Part shown: in pieces, positions 12,101 through 23,103 of the stretch
Layout of the letters: every line of letters starts with the position of its first letter
Position numbering within the stretch: position 1 is the stretch's first letter
Source of the DNA: Pieris napi
Taxonomy: Eukaryota > Arthropoda > Insecta > Lepidoptera > Pieridae
Assembly (NCBI RefSeq): GCF_905475465.1
Contig: NC_062253.1
Span: 6,820,001-6,884,000, forward strand
Length of the DNA stretch: 64,000 nucleotides
Direction: 5' to 3'
Notes under the pieces: model-generated
The model's input: only the letters and a program-made list of their open reading frames with translations
Told to the model about the DNA's origin: nothing
Database searches by the model: none
Program-made: the position numbers and the translations under genes

Positions 12101-15100
12101 AGTCAATAAAAGTATGTGGCACTGTACAATTGTAATTTTCGCATATTAGATTAAAAATACCAAATAGCGTTTATATATTACCAATAACAAGTGTTTTCCG
12201 TTACATTCGAAAAATGAAACATCAAATTGAAGGTACTTTATCTCTCACCTGTAATCCATTCTGCGGGTAGGACGGCATGTTTGGATTATTTGAATTAACA
12301 TTAGCACCGATTCCATTCCAATTCCTTCCTGTGTCAGGATATTGACCAGGTTGATTGACCTGAGATTATACATAATTCTTAAAATTTAAAATTCATTATT
12401 GTTTATATTATACCATATAGAAACTAAAATGATATATATACAACTAGCTCCGCGAACATCGTTTCGCTTTAATGTGATTTTTTTACTTACCCTACCTTTT
12501 TAGTGGCTACATACAAACATATGGAACATTTTGCTATGTTACCTTAGAGACTGTTCGTTTTTTCGAAATAAAACATTAATTACTAAACAATACTATTTTT
12601 TTCAATTTTCAAATTTTTGGAAAGAATTACTCGAATTGGTCCAGCCATCTCCGAGTTTTGCGCTTAGGAACATAATTTGGGATTCATTTTTTGTTTATAT
12701 AGAAGTTGGGACCCCTTATATTAATTTAAAAAAATACTAGTGCCAGGGGACGCAGTAATAACGTGTATTGTATATGTAATCGATGGGCTGAAAAGTTCGT
12801 AGTACGAACTCTAGTACCTATTAAATTAATAATAAATAAATTATGATTTGTAGCCAGCCCTAACAAAATACTATATCTTACAGAGTGAAGGAACTTTTGT
12901 TTGTTTAGAAAAATGGATCAAAAGGAATTTCGTGAGTTTTTTAAACAGCTAGTTGAAACTACGGGTTGGGTTTAGAAATCAGTAACCCGAATCTGATGAT
13001 ACTGGTTATACAGGAGTCTTGGGGGACTCTGATTGGAACACCTCCAAGTGATTTTTGCTGCCGGAAATACGTCTAAGTCTTTAAAAAAAAATTGTGAAAT
13101 ATATTGAAATTCGTAAACAATCCACCATTTTCTACTTTTCTATTGGTTATAAGATACATTCTCGATAAATTAATCGAATCGATTATTTCCTCATTTTTTA
13201 ATTTTAAAGTTGAACCTAATTTAACCATTACTTGACAAATGTACATATTTATTACATTATCTTCATGTTTCAATTAGTGTAGGGTTCCGAAAATTTTGAA
13301 ATTATTCAAAACTACTACTGTGTCATAGGGTCTTGGATTTGCAAAATAAATATGTATTATATTTAACCTTCGGGAATTTACCAACAAATTTCTACGAAAT
13401 ACATACTTGTATTGGATTGGCAGGCAAGCCGAGGTTATTCCATGTATTTTCATTTCCGGTGGGCTTTTGCTGACCCTAAAATATAAGTAATAGTTAACCA
13501 AACATCCTACTACATTTTTTGCGTTTTCTGCGTGACCAGATATTTTTTCGCCAATTTAAAATTAATTAGTCATCAAACTGTTTACGTAAGCCCTCTAAAT
13601 ACATTTTCCGAATACGCTTTCGCCCTTAGGACGCGTTTTTAACGAGATGCGAAATTGATATGAACAGTTCTTACATAGATTTACTATACAATTGTAAGGT
13701 ATTCAAAAAAATACATGTCGAAAATTCAAAACGATATTAGCTATATTAGTAATCACTGTTTGTCCGACATTTGGCAGTTATTTTAAAAAAAGTCAGTGCG
13801 TACTGTACTCAACGATGACTCTAACACACTACTGACAAATTGACTTTGACATATTGAAAATTTACAAACTGTAAGATGGTTATTGCTAGGTGAGGGGTAC
13901 CGGGTTCGATTCCCGGTTCGAGGGCAAGTTTTAATTTAATTTAAATTTGTTCTCGGCCTTTGGGAGGGTTGTGCGGTACCGGGCGAGTGCCTAAACCGTA
14001 CATGGAGGACGCGGTCGAATTTCTAAAGACGAACACGAATTATAAAAAATAACTCTATACTTGACGCTGGCTAATGCACAAATCGTGGCAGAGCCATAAA
14101 AAATAAAAAAATAAATAAAAAAGATGGTTATTGTGTGGTGTTGCCATTGTAATAAAACAAATGACATTGTGGTCTCTTATTACATTATCTATGTAGGTAT
14201 GTCAGAGAATTACTCCCTGAATCCTAGGTAGATAGAAAACTTACCTGTGGTACTTGTTGGTTTAGATATCCTGTCTGAGTTTGGGGACTACTCCATCCCT
14301 GACCTGGTAACGACGTTTGTGGATAATCCCCCTGCGATTAAAGGTTTTACTTGATTTAATAATATTTATACTGAATCACACTAAGAATGGAACTTGGGGT
14401 TTATATATTTGATATACGTTGATAGTTCTTCTTTTGTTTACTCAATTACTTATTATAAATTAAATAAGTACATAAAATATCATCCGTGCAAAAATTCGCA
14501 GAAAAATCCAAAGTTACATCGCGTCACCATTGGTCGAAATAGGTGACGTTTGATTTATCGGCGATATACATACTGTGTCTGTACTGTTTGTGAGAAAAAT
14601 AGTTTTAATCTGTTTTTATGTGGCGATTTTTAGGGAATCTAACTGGTGACAGACCATTCATTCTTTTCGTTTTATTCATTAAAACTCAGTAAAACCATAA
14701 TGTGAAGACTAAATTAGGAATAAGTATAAAAGGGTAAAGTATAAAAGGTTTACACTAATCTTTTGAAACAGGCACGACCTTCTTTAATGAAGATGAAAAA
14801 GACTTAAAATTCAAAAATTCAAATTTCATTTATACATATAGGAAACAAAATGTAGACTTATGAACGTCAAAAAAACCTATCAACTGGGGTCTATACAATC
14901 TCTTTTTGATTTGCAAAATAAATATTATAAACGACTTTATTTAACCTTCGGATATTTATCAACAAATTCCCAATACGTAATACATACTTTTACTTGATTG
15001 GCAGGCGAGCCGAGGTTATTCCATGTATCTTCATTTCCGGTAGGTGTTTCCTGACCCTAAAATATAATATCAATTTTTACGGCGTTATAATTAACCGATT

Positions 15101-18100
15101 TAGTTTAGAGTTGTCTTTAAATCAAGAGCGCTACAACCCTTGGTGGCCTCTCCACCACTACTTCTACGTATTTTGCTATCATACTCAGGCAACCAAAAAA
15201 AATGGTGCGTGTACTAATGTACGCGCGTAAGAAGTTATACTTCTTTGGCTTTCTTTATTTTTTTTAAATATTAAATAATTAATAATAAATATTTAACGTT
15301 AATAATTTAATAATATTTAATATTTAGTAAATTATTCAATTATTCATTAATATTAATAACAATTATTATTATTATTTTATTATATTATTAATTCAATTTA
15401 ATAACTAGGTATGTTTCATAACCGTTTAACTAAGTAACAATAGGTCTTTGTGAAAAAGCATTGCTAAATTTCTTTGAAAAAATAATTAAAACTCCTTTAT
15501 TTGTTTAAAAGGTACTACAAATGGCATTATGGTCATTCAAAATTCTTGGCATAGCTGCTAACTTCACGCATATTCTATTTTTTTTTACTTTTAGATTTCT
15601 TATTCCCATCTCGCTCGCGCACGCTCGCCCATACTGATAATTTTGTGTCACGGTGCGCGCGCATCGTAAAATTTAACTCTCATCAATTTTTCATAACGCG
15701 CCTAAAGAAGTATAACTTCAAAAACCTAATAGAAAAATCAGGGTATACAGTTTGGCGTTGTAGTTTCGAATATATCGTCTAGATAGAGGGGGGGCTGTGG
15801 TGGGGAAGCGCCTCCATTTTGAGGTTATTTTCCTGCGTATCGATATTTGCAATTGGTATAACTTGATGGACTCGGAGAAGCTACGATGTTCGTTTATGTT
15901 TTAATCATTAGTCATCGTTAAAATCTATATATTTTATACACTTTCAAGAACAACAACGGCCGTGTCGTGACCACGCCCTATTTTTGTTGTATGCAAGTTC
16001 GAAATAGTTCGCATATTAACACACCCACAAGTACTCATGCTTTAGTTATATTCTGTTTGTTCTATAATGCAGAATATAATAACACACATACCAACATATG
16101 GAACATTTTGCTATGCTATCCGATAGACTGTTTGCTTTTCCGTACTCTCCGTATGTTTCGCAATAACCACAAAGTTCAAGGAATAAATATAAAAAATAAC
16201 TAGAATTGGTACAGCCGTCTTCGAGTTTTGCGCGTAACGTATTTTGCGTATTTATTTATATACATTTAACTATAAATACAAAAACTCAGTTATATCGCGC
16301 AGCCCGGACATACAACGACCAATATTTAAGCTTTGACTTATTTAAGCTATCGCGGAATATGGTTAAAAGGAGTATAAGAAAATCCATAGCGCAAAATCAC
16401 CTGCATCATGAGCATACCCTACACACACACCTTCACACCTACTTACCCTCACTTTTACACCATCACACAACACAGCCAAATTAGGTACCACTCAGTTAAA
16501 TGTATTGAATAATTTTTATTTGTTTGTTTCCTTTTGTAAATTTTTGAACCTTTTTTTTTGTAGTTAAATGTATTATATTATTAAAATGGCTATATTTTCA
16601 GTGTAACTGTTTGTTATTATATATAATTTATGTTAGCTGTAGGATTACGAAATAAATAAATAAATAAAAACCAATTGTACATTGGCGCGTTTGTGACCCA
16701 GCGTAATAAACTCACTTGTGCTCCTTGTTGGTTGGGGTATCTCATCAGTGTTTGGGGACTATTCCATCCTTGACGTGGTACCGAAGTTTGAGGATAATTT
16801 CCCTGAGTTTAAAAATGTGAAACTGGTTAATCAGTCTAAGTTAGATTTAAATTTCATTCTACGTCATAAAAACAAATGACGATTTTATATAATTTCTTCA
16901 TCGATTTCAACTACGGGAAAACAAATGCAGAAGCTGTGTATCAATTGAATAAGCAATCACAACTAACGAATTCTTTATCTATATAATTGTAATGTCTACG
17001 ACTCGTACATTGTTCTATTAACAAACTCTCGCAAAATATTGTATATCCAAATTTACAGGAACGGCTATCAAGGTGCGAAATATTCATTTTTTTAATTAAT
17101 CTTTGTATGACATATCAAACAAACTTAAATGCATTTAATTGGTGCACAAAACGAACAGGTGTCCATTCTATAGAATTACGAGTAGGTATTAAGCCGGCAT
17201 TAAGTATTATTTATTTTAATTATAAAATACATTCACTAGCCCTGCAGAAGCCAATACAATTCTAAATTCTAAAATCATTTATTCATATAGGTAACAAAAT
17301 GTACACTTATGAACGTCAACACATACATATATGAAATGATTCTAATTTTACATTCTCTGCCAGTTCTCAAATCAAGGACGTAGAACGGTAGAGAAGAACT
17401 GGCAATAATCTCTCCGCCACTCTTTTAATCGGGAGGAGGAGCTGCAACCATTACACCTACACTCTGATTTTTAATTCCGTAGAATTCTGACAGCTATCAT
17501 TTCTTGACATGTCAGAAATAGCAAACCTTTTTGGCCGGGTACATTTTTCAATTTCTATACGAGTCTGAACATCTGTCTCTATACATACATTTTATTTGTT
17601 AGCTTATTAAGTGCAACATTAAAAGTGGTTTTACGGCGACTGATAATTTAGTGCCTTTTCATCACAAATAGTAAAAATCGCACAAGTAAAGATAAAATTT
17701 CTTTTTTTTTTAAGTTTTACTAAACCTGGAATATAAAAAAAATGTTGCATTTTATTTTCTTGCCCTCAAATGGGTCAAATTTGTCCCTTTTTCGGTGGAG
17801 AAATTTTTTAGTAACAACATTTATGGAATGTCAGAATTATACGGAATGAAGAATCAGAGTATATATACATAATAAATAAACTTAATAGCTAATATATACA
17901 TACTTGCACTTGGTTCACAGACGATCCGGGGTTATTCCAGTCATTCTTATTTCCGGTAGGCCTCTGCTGACCCTAAAATAAGTTCACTATTATACCTGAA
18001 TACTTAAGAAACTTTATTTTATTTTTATTGTCTATTGTTGATTATAATTGAATTTATATTGTTATTGGTAACAAAGCAATTATTATACCGATGTATACCC

Positions 18101-21100
18101 TCAACTTCGTCAATCTTATAGAAAAACAAAAGATGTATGGTTGCCTAGCAACGGACCAGGAAGGAAAAATGCAAATTAGCTTTGAAATTAGTATACATAT
18201 GAAATTTGTATCAAATCTTTGTTTTATATAGAATATAATCAAAGTATTTAATATATATTTTTTTTTAGTTTATAAGAATAAATAGCACATTGTAGATAGT
18301 AAGAATTTTTGATCTTATTGTCGACATTATGTACAAAATGTGAACAAAACAATTAAAAAAAAACCCCTAATATTTTTTTTACGTTGCCAGTAGATGAGCT
18401 GGTATGGATACATAAAATTCTCGTGTCACAATGTTCGTTCCAATACTCCTCCAAAACGGCTCGACCGATTCTTATGATATTTTTATGCATATTCAGTAAG
18501 TCTGAGGATCGAACAACTACTTTTGATCCCATCAAGGGTGGTTCCACCTCAAAAATTTTATTTTATGGACAAAACTTTTTTTTTTATTTTTTATGATACA
18601 GTATACAAAAATTCATACAACCCTTAATTGTCACCCCTCTACGATCAACCCCTATTTTTTATTATAGTAGATAGTTATTTTTATTGCTGGGTCAGCGAGA
18701 AATTTATAGATTATTAATGAACTTATATTATGGCTCTTTAAAAAACAACTCTAAAGAGATATCACCTAAATAGTGGTCGATAATCATAATTAATATTATT
18801 ATTACTCGAAATTAACGAAAATAGTATAGATAATTACGGACATTTTTACTTAACCTTACTTGTTAGTTTAAGTAACTTAGTTTGTTAAATTAATAATGAA
18901 ATTTTTATCGATATTACTAGAAAGAATACCTACATTACACTATAAGTGTACTATTAAAATGTGTATTGCATTGCAGTACATTTTAGCTTTGCAATTACAA
19001 AAAAATCTTATTTCATTTCTTTTACTGCAAATATGGACAAAATCTGGGAAAATAGGTCAGTCAATTTCACAAGCGACTAGAGCCAAAAGGAAAACCAACA
19101 ACATACAGGCTATATTATGCCTGTATTTACTCTATGGCGAAATAGTATTAAAATATTTTCTTTACTCTATGATAAAATAATAGTGAAATATTTACCTATT
19201 GTCTATGCTTAACATAGATAAATCAACAATGAGGTTTTATGAAAATTTTGTTTATGATGATTTAATATTGAAATATTTACCTATTGTCTATGTTTAACAT
19301 AGATAAAGCAACGAGGTTTTATGGAATTTCAGCCAACTGAATAAAATGTATATTACCTGAATCGCGGTGCCTGGGTAATATTGTGAATTAGCCGGATAAT
19401 TCATCCCGGGATTGCCATTTCCATTATTCCAAATATTTCCTTGGGGATTGTTCAACTGTAAGACATTCAAAGAAAACTAGAGATACCGAAATTCAATCAA
19501 GATAGGATAAAAGATTTTTAGTCCAGCGTAGTATGAAATTAGTTCATATAAATAATATTATAGTATACAATAAAAACTGTTCTAACGAATTAACGAATAA
19601 TAGACAATATTGTAACTAACAATAGACTTATGACTATCTGGCTGAATAAAACAACTATTTTATTTTTTATATTTAGAACGCGCATAGAAGACGAATGGAG
19701 CTGCAGAACAAATGATTATTTTTCGATCGTTTGTTTGTTGGAGCATATATACGTATATTTAAATCTACTAAACGATGTTTCACACAAAGGAGGAGCTTAA
19801 GGCTTTGCATTTAAATGAGATATCGGACAGATGTTTTATTATAAATATGACTTATTTGCCTCGCCTTTATATATGTTTGCCGTCTGATAAAGATATCTAA
19901 GACAATTAAGATTATAACTTTTTACCTTGTATATATCAGTCAGAAATCTACATAGCTGTAGGCAATCTGATTTAGTTTAGATTATGACAGATGACTTTTA
20001 CACATTAAAAAAAAACACTTTTTTACCGGATTGAAATCGAAAAAAAAAATTATAAGTTTATAATAATACATAACTTCAATCCGGTAAAAAAGTGTTTTCT
20101 TTAAATAATCGGAGTAATTAATATATAAATTATAAACGTTTAGTAAATTAATCTATGCGCGTGATCGTCATTCTTGATTGATTTTTCGAAAACGAATTCT
20201 CGCTCCCATACATCGAACAATGGAATTCAAGTTGCTTTAACATCTGGCATCAAGGTTTCATTAGGGATCTATGGGGTCAAGAGGCTATGGGGGTCATTCC
20301 CCCATCCCTTTAGCTTTACACGACAAAAAACACATACCAAACCGTTTTCTCATTGATAGGTTGTTTTTATATTGTAATTATTTTTTTTATTTTTATGGTA
20401 CGGTATGGTTTTAGATAAAGCACTGACTTTAAAAAATCCCCATAAGGAGACCCGCCCTTGCATGATATCTACTTAATAAAGCAAGCCATTATAAAATCTA
20501 GTATGCATAAACTATTAATACGTAATTAAACTAATTGATAATAATCACCTGCCCCTCATTAATTGGGTATTGCGAAGTACCGGGGTAATTGGCTTGGGGA
20601 TTTCTCCGAAAACCAAAATTAGGAAAAAGATTTCCAAACAAACTGTTTAAATCAAACCCGCTCTCCTTTGTCAATAACTGACCTTGTATGCGACCTGGAA
20701 AAAAATCATTATTTTTTTGTTTTTTTACTGATATTATGTATTTGTATCTTTCAGGAGAATGCTATGAATGGTACATTTATTTCCATAATATTTTAAATAT
20801 GCCCTGCAAACTCGGCACCAATCCAGAAAGTTAATCGTTCGAGAGCGCTTTCCTCAATCGCAATCCTTATTTTAATACAATTCAATGTTACATAGATCTT
20901 AAAAAAAACTAATTTTAATTAATAAATACGTAGGTCTTTTGTCTCTTTCTGTCAAATTGTGGTTACGCTGTGATAAAAAGATACAGCTGACTTTAGTTAA
21001 AACGGTGTAATTAGACTTTTTGATATATTACGATGGAAAAAAAGCTTAATTGAAATAGTGAAAATGTTTTAGTTTTAGGTTCTTATATTTAAAAAGCCAT

Positions 21101-21821
21101 CAGGATTTTTTATGTATATTATTTAAAGCGGTTTACGTAAGACCACTGGAGGTATTTTGTTGACCTTTGTATAATATATTACTGTCTGAGTATTTATTAC
21201 TAATAATAGCGAAGACTCTTAATAACTCCCGGCTGGTAACTAAAGCCAGTTTCTATATAGGTACGTTAAGAAAAAAAATCTAAAACCAACACAAATTTAC
21301 TGGAAACAAATTTGCTTTTAAAAGCTTACTTAAGTCTAAATCTATATACATAATATTTCCTAACAATAACAATTACAACTGAGTAATTTTTTTTTAATGG
21401 CAACACTATGCCATTAAAATCGGATATATCTCAGTAAATCATTTTAATATGATTTTTCAATACTAATTAATAAGCAAATAATTAAAATTTAGATAGAGGC
21501 AATTCAATATGTTTTTAATTATGACGATAAAATAGATATTTACGTTAATTGCCTATTTACGATTAAATCAAGTAAAAAATATCGTTATAACACGTATGTT
21601 TTTCACAAACGCAACTGTCAAAGTTTTGTTAAATCATAAAAAAATTGAAAAATTGTTAATCGCTCAAAAGAATGACTTAAATGACCGGGACTTTTAATTA
21701 AATTTACTAAAATTATCAATAACGCTTCATATTAAGACATACATATTTTTTGCAAATATAAACACTCACCAAAGTCACACACACTTAAAAAACAAAAGAG
21801 TAATAACTTTATGCAAATCAT
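3135..21821 (-). CDS. Secreted modular N/Q/G/P/Y-rich protein with C-terminal Kazal domain
   Basis: Fifteen exons join with GT-AG borders and matching phases: 21821-21770, 20694-20549, 19455-19357, 17972-17904, 16802-16716, 15056-14988, 14331-14245, 13475-13407, 12359-12249, 10989-10906, 10082-9978, 9491-9329, 7909-7780, 3730-3597 and 3175-3135. They give 1446 nt and 481 residues. Exon 1 encodes a signal peptide (MICIKLLLFCFLSVC). Nine exons (3-11) are exact multiples of three in phase 0. They encode low-complexity segments rich in Asn, Gln, Gly, Pro and Tyr, most with one Trp, and each ends in Gln or Lys. The last two exons encode a Kazal domain with six Cys (CVQDC, YQPICGT, CAQKC and a final GACDGH). 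Kazal domains inhibit serine proteases, so a secreted inhibitor or protease-protected structural protein is likely. The start is the only ATG with a signal peptide downstream of the TATA box. I do not recognise a named orthologue. A silk, glue, eggshell or haemolymph role is inference. Confidence 0.85.
4575..4768 (+). pseudogene. C-terminal end of a decayed LINE reverse transcriptase
   Basis: After one frame slip in the A-run near 4630, the frame reads WIEDIEAVAGNEWRKRA, then SWKKLEEAFTREGVPIDGT and a stop. This is the usual C-terminal ending of RTE-like insect LINEs. It lies in the last large intron of the Kazal gene. Confidence 0.65.
4868..4918. repeat. ATT trinucleotide microsatellite
   Basis: Imperfect run of ATT units with two ACT/ATC interruptions. 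Confidence 0.8.
5095..5515 (-). repeat. LINE end on minus strand split by a SINE
   Basis: The outer parts (5095-5242 and 5477-5515) are the reverse complement of the LINE coding end seen at the left edge of the window, for example AAGTCGAATTGGTTCGGAAA near 5175 and CTGCCTTAGAAATCGCTCAG near 5477. The middle is a SINE listed separately. Confidence 0.6.
5243..5476 (+). repeat. tRNA-derived SINE with intact A and B boxes
   Basis: The head carries TGGTCTAGTGGTTAG (A box) and GGGTTCGATCCC (B box), like a tRNA gene. It continues into a tRNA-unrelated body (TGAGCATTTGGTGTTGGGTA, GTACCCATAACACAAGCTT) and ends in an A-run at 5466-5475. The long body and the A tail make it a SINE. A diverged acceptor stem argues against a functional tRNA. 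Confidence 0.75.
6397..6575 (-). repeat. tRNA-derived SINE, minus strand
   Basis: Starts with CAGTGGCGCTACAACC and carries the reverse-complement B box GGTTCGAACC near 6541. A fairly complete member of the family also present at 985, 2808, 8050, 9645 and 63710. Confidence 0.7.
7578..7720 (-). repeat. Dispersed retroposon 3' tail, copy 2
   Basis: CATATAGGTAACACAATGTA followed by ACTTATGAACGTCAAAAAA and a diverged GCGTAGAACTGAAGAG block. It lies in the intron before the penultimate coding block of the Kazal gene. Confidence 0.6.
8050..8215 (-). repeat. tRNA-derived SINE, minus strand, diverged
   Basis: Contains CCCTCGCGATGTTTTCCATC, GCGTTAAATGCATGGAAAG and a reverse B box GGTTCGAAAC near 8175. 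Confidence 0.55.
8581..8748 (-). other. Exon-like open stretch, possible clip-domain remnant
   Basis: On the minus strand a good acceptor (TTTTCATTGCAG) opens a frame reading LPRSTRQQLKSLISACALE and then PRNPRVCNM, with a weak donor GTAATA after VC. The layout L-x-x-L-x-x-x-C followed by P-x-V-C resembles the end of an arthropod clip domain, but the usual double Cys reads Cys-Asn. It lies in an intron of the Kazal gene and could be an unused or optional exon, or chance. Confidence 0.25.
8894..9013. repeat. Long near-perfect hairpin
   Basis: Arms of about 53 bases pair with each other, for example GATTTGACATACTTGA at 8932-8947 with TCAAGTATGTCAAATC at 8961-8976. The spacer is about 13 bases. 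It lies inside a Kazal-gene intron and may be a tiny foldback element or a transcribed hairpin. Confidence 0.75.
9645..9785 (-). repeat. tRNA-derived SINE head, minus strand
   Basis: Contains GGGGATCGAACCTACGACC (reverse B box) and CACTAGGCCAACACTG (reverse A box region). The 3' tail of the family is absent. Confidence 0.65.
11158..11500 (-). repeat. Dispersed retroposon 3' tail, copy 3 (long)
   Basis: Carries CATATAGGTAACAGAATG, GCGTAGAACGGAAGGGAAG, CTCTCCGCCACTC, ACCATGTTCCACATGACATC and CCTCTATCAGCAGGAGGCAT in the same order as the copy at 62215. Confidence 0.65.
12440..12740 (+). repeat. Dispersed repeat starting with a GCGAACATCGTTTCGC block
   Basis: ACTAGCTCCGCGAACATCG is followed by ACATATGGAACATTTTGCTA and a CCAGCCATCTCCGAGTTTTG block. 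The same blocks recur near 16095-16240. Non-coding, of the type common in moth introns. Confidence 0.5.
13886..14120 (+). repeat. SINE with 13-bp target-site duplication
   Basis: The B box GGGTTCGATTCCC at about 13903 is followed by a body with GGTTGTGCGGTACCGGGCGA and GCTAATGCACAAATCGTGG, and an A-rich tail. AAGATGGTTATTG flanks it on both sides (13873-13885 and 14121-14133), a clean target-site duplication. The A box is missing, so the head is truncated. Confidence 0.8.
14805..14880 (-). repeat. Dispersed retroposon 3' tail, copy 4 (short)
   Basis: Only the terminal part is present: CATATAGGAAACAAAATGTA, then GACTTATGAACGTCAAAAAA. Confidence 0.55.
15204..15720. repeat. MITE-like element of the GAAGTTATACTTC family, copy A
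   Basis: One end reads GGTGCGTGTACTAATGTACG followed by GAAGTTATACTTCTTTGGC. The other ends in GCGCCTAAAGAAGTATAAC. The core (ACTCCTTTATTTGTTTAAAA and the block TGGTCATTCAAAATTCTTGG) recurs at 33447 and, inverted and shortened, at 58299. No reading frame. Confidence 0.6.
16090..16672 (+). repeat. Repeat block followed by a LINE 3' end
   Basis: 16090-16260 repeats the ACATATGGAACATTTTGCTA unit of 12440. From about 16300 a frame reads ARTYNDQYLSFDLFKLSRN and then NMVKRSIRKS. This is followed by an AT-rich trailer ending in GAAATAAATAAATAAATAAA, as in jockey-like LINE 3' ends. Confidence 0.5.
17262..17430 (-). repeat. Dispersed retroposon 3' tail, copy 5
   Basis: CATATAGGTAACAAAATGTA, then GACGTAGAACGGTAGAG and TCTCCGCCACTC in the family order. 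Confidence 0.6.
18385..18690 (+). repeat. Dispersed non-coding repeat, also inverted at 55575
   Basis: Blocks such as TCTCGTGTCACAATGTTCGT, CGATTCTTATGATATTTTTA and CACCCCTCTACGATCAACCC reappear in reverse complement at 55575-55925. Typical of a lepidopteran retroposon tail. No coding capacity seen. Confidence 0.55.
19182..19323. repeat. Two direct copies of a 55-60 bp unit with an inner palindrome
   Basis: AAATATTTACCTATTGTCTA, then TTAACATAGATAAA and GAGGTTTTATG occur at about 19186-19241 and again at 19271-19322. Each unit contains TCTATG...CATAGA, which can form a short stem. Confidence 0.7.
20013..20097. repeat. Hairpin with 22-bp arms
   Basis: ACACTTTTTTACCGGATTGAA and its reverse complement TTCAATCCGGTAAAAAAGTG are separated by about 40 AT-rich bases. 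The right arm matches the CATAACTTAAATCCGGTAAAA end of the Penelope-like fragment near 61852. Confidence 0.65.
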
Positions 21822-21895
21822 AATGCAACACTCAAACACGACCGGTACAAACTCGACGCGTGCACTAAATTAGTGACCGTGGTCAAGGTAAATGT

Positions 21896-21903
21896 CTTTT
21901 ATA
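21896..21903 (-). promoter_or_regulatory. TATA box of the Kazal gene
   Basis: The minus strand reads TATAAAAG 75 bases upstream of the ATG at 21821, leaving room for a start site about 30 bases on and a 5' leader near 50 bases. A strong TATA box fits a gene that is switched on hard in one tissue, which is inference. Confidence 0.6.
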
Positions 21904-22649
21904 CATTATCATAATGATCATTAATTATTAACACCCTATTCTCATTACTAAATAGTTAATATGTATTAGTAATACTCTGTACGCCAATAGAAATAGCTAC
22001 AGATCATCAAATTTAACTTGGTATTGACTGTAAAATAAACAAATCATAGTAGATAACTAAGTTACTGTATTAAGCGATAAATTTGACAAATTGATAATTG
22101 TTATTGGTTCGCCGGAAATTGTAATCGCGAAAGATTTTTCAGAACAGATGGCATATTAAAAAAATCATAGAATAATATAGAGTAGTTACAAATATAACGT
22201 GAATAAACTACTATTTATAGATTAACTATATACTAAGATCGGTAAAATACCCACACGTAATAATTAAAGCCACACATGACGGATCAAAAATTCCAATTAT
22301 ATGACTTTGTAATTAAGATTTCATCAGAAAAGCAAAATACTATCATAAGTGTGAATAATACTAACCGCTTAATGAAGCATCTGATGCTCAGAGTAATTAA
22401 AGTAACGTAATGATTCATGTTTATGGCACTGATATAAATTTAAGATGTATATAGACAGACTCAGAACAGTTTTAATAATAATCATTTTCTTTTCTGCACT
22501 GTTTAGCTACAACATTTTAAAAATTTCGCGCCAACCTATAAAATTACTTACATTTGGCACAGAGCATATATAATTTAAATTTGTGACATCTACAACACGC
22601 GTCAGCCTGACAGCTGACGGCTATGAATACTCGAATATAACTTCCTACT

Positions 22650-23103
22650 TTTTTTTTTACTTGGGGAAATGCATTGCGCATACCGCGGTGCGTTTGCTTA
22701 GTGCGGGAGGGTTATGTGGGACTCGCGATTGTGCATACCCACTAAAACCCCAAGGCACCACCAACAATCGCCTTAGGCGGGATGCGTTAACAGCAGAGCC
22801 CTATCCGCTTCCCGACATGCGATTCTTCACAGATCGGGCCATACGCTTTTAGGAATAGCTAGGGGAGATCGGGTCCAGTGCTTGCAGGGATGGATCACCA
22901 TCCCTTCTTTTGAACGCATGGATCCATGCTTCCCCGCTTGGGCACTCTTTAGGTGGCGAGGATTTGACGGGCCTGCGGTTTCTTTCGCCGCCGCGGATGG
23001 GTTCCGGGACAAAGCTCCCTGGTCCTTTCCGCTTCTTCTTTGACTTTCATGACCGACTCGCAGAAATTGTAGAAGATTTTCCACGAGCCGTCATTTCCTG
23101 CCA
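22650..23103 (-). mobile_element. 5'-truncated R1-like LINE with 13-bp target-site duplication
   Basis: A GC-rich block whose minus strand begins with a reading frame (GNDGSWKIFYNFCESVMKVK, then EEAER and an Arg-rich end) like the C terminus of R1-clade LINEs. It continues into a 3' UTR and ends in a poly(A) tail (T-run at 22650-22658). ATAACTTCCTACT flanks both sides (22637-22649 and 23104-23116). Confidence 0.7.

Noticed and set aside
16206..16484. 92-codon frame ending in His/Thr-rich repeats
   Set aside because: The readable part is LINE relic and the His-rich end comes from CA-rich trailer sequence.
22583..23084. Frames of 85-89 codons on both strands in a GC-rich block
   Set aside because: The block is the 3' end of an R1-like LINE. 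Its GC content keeps several frames open.
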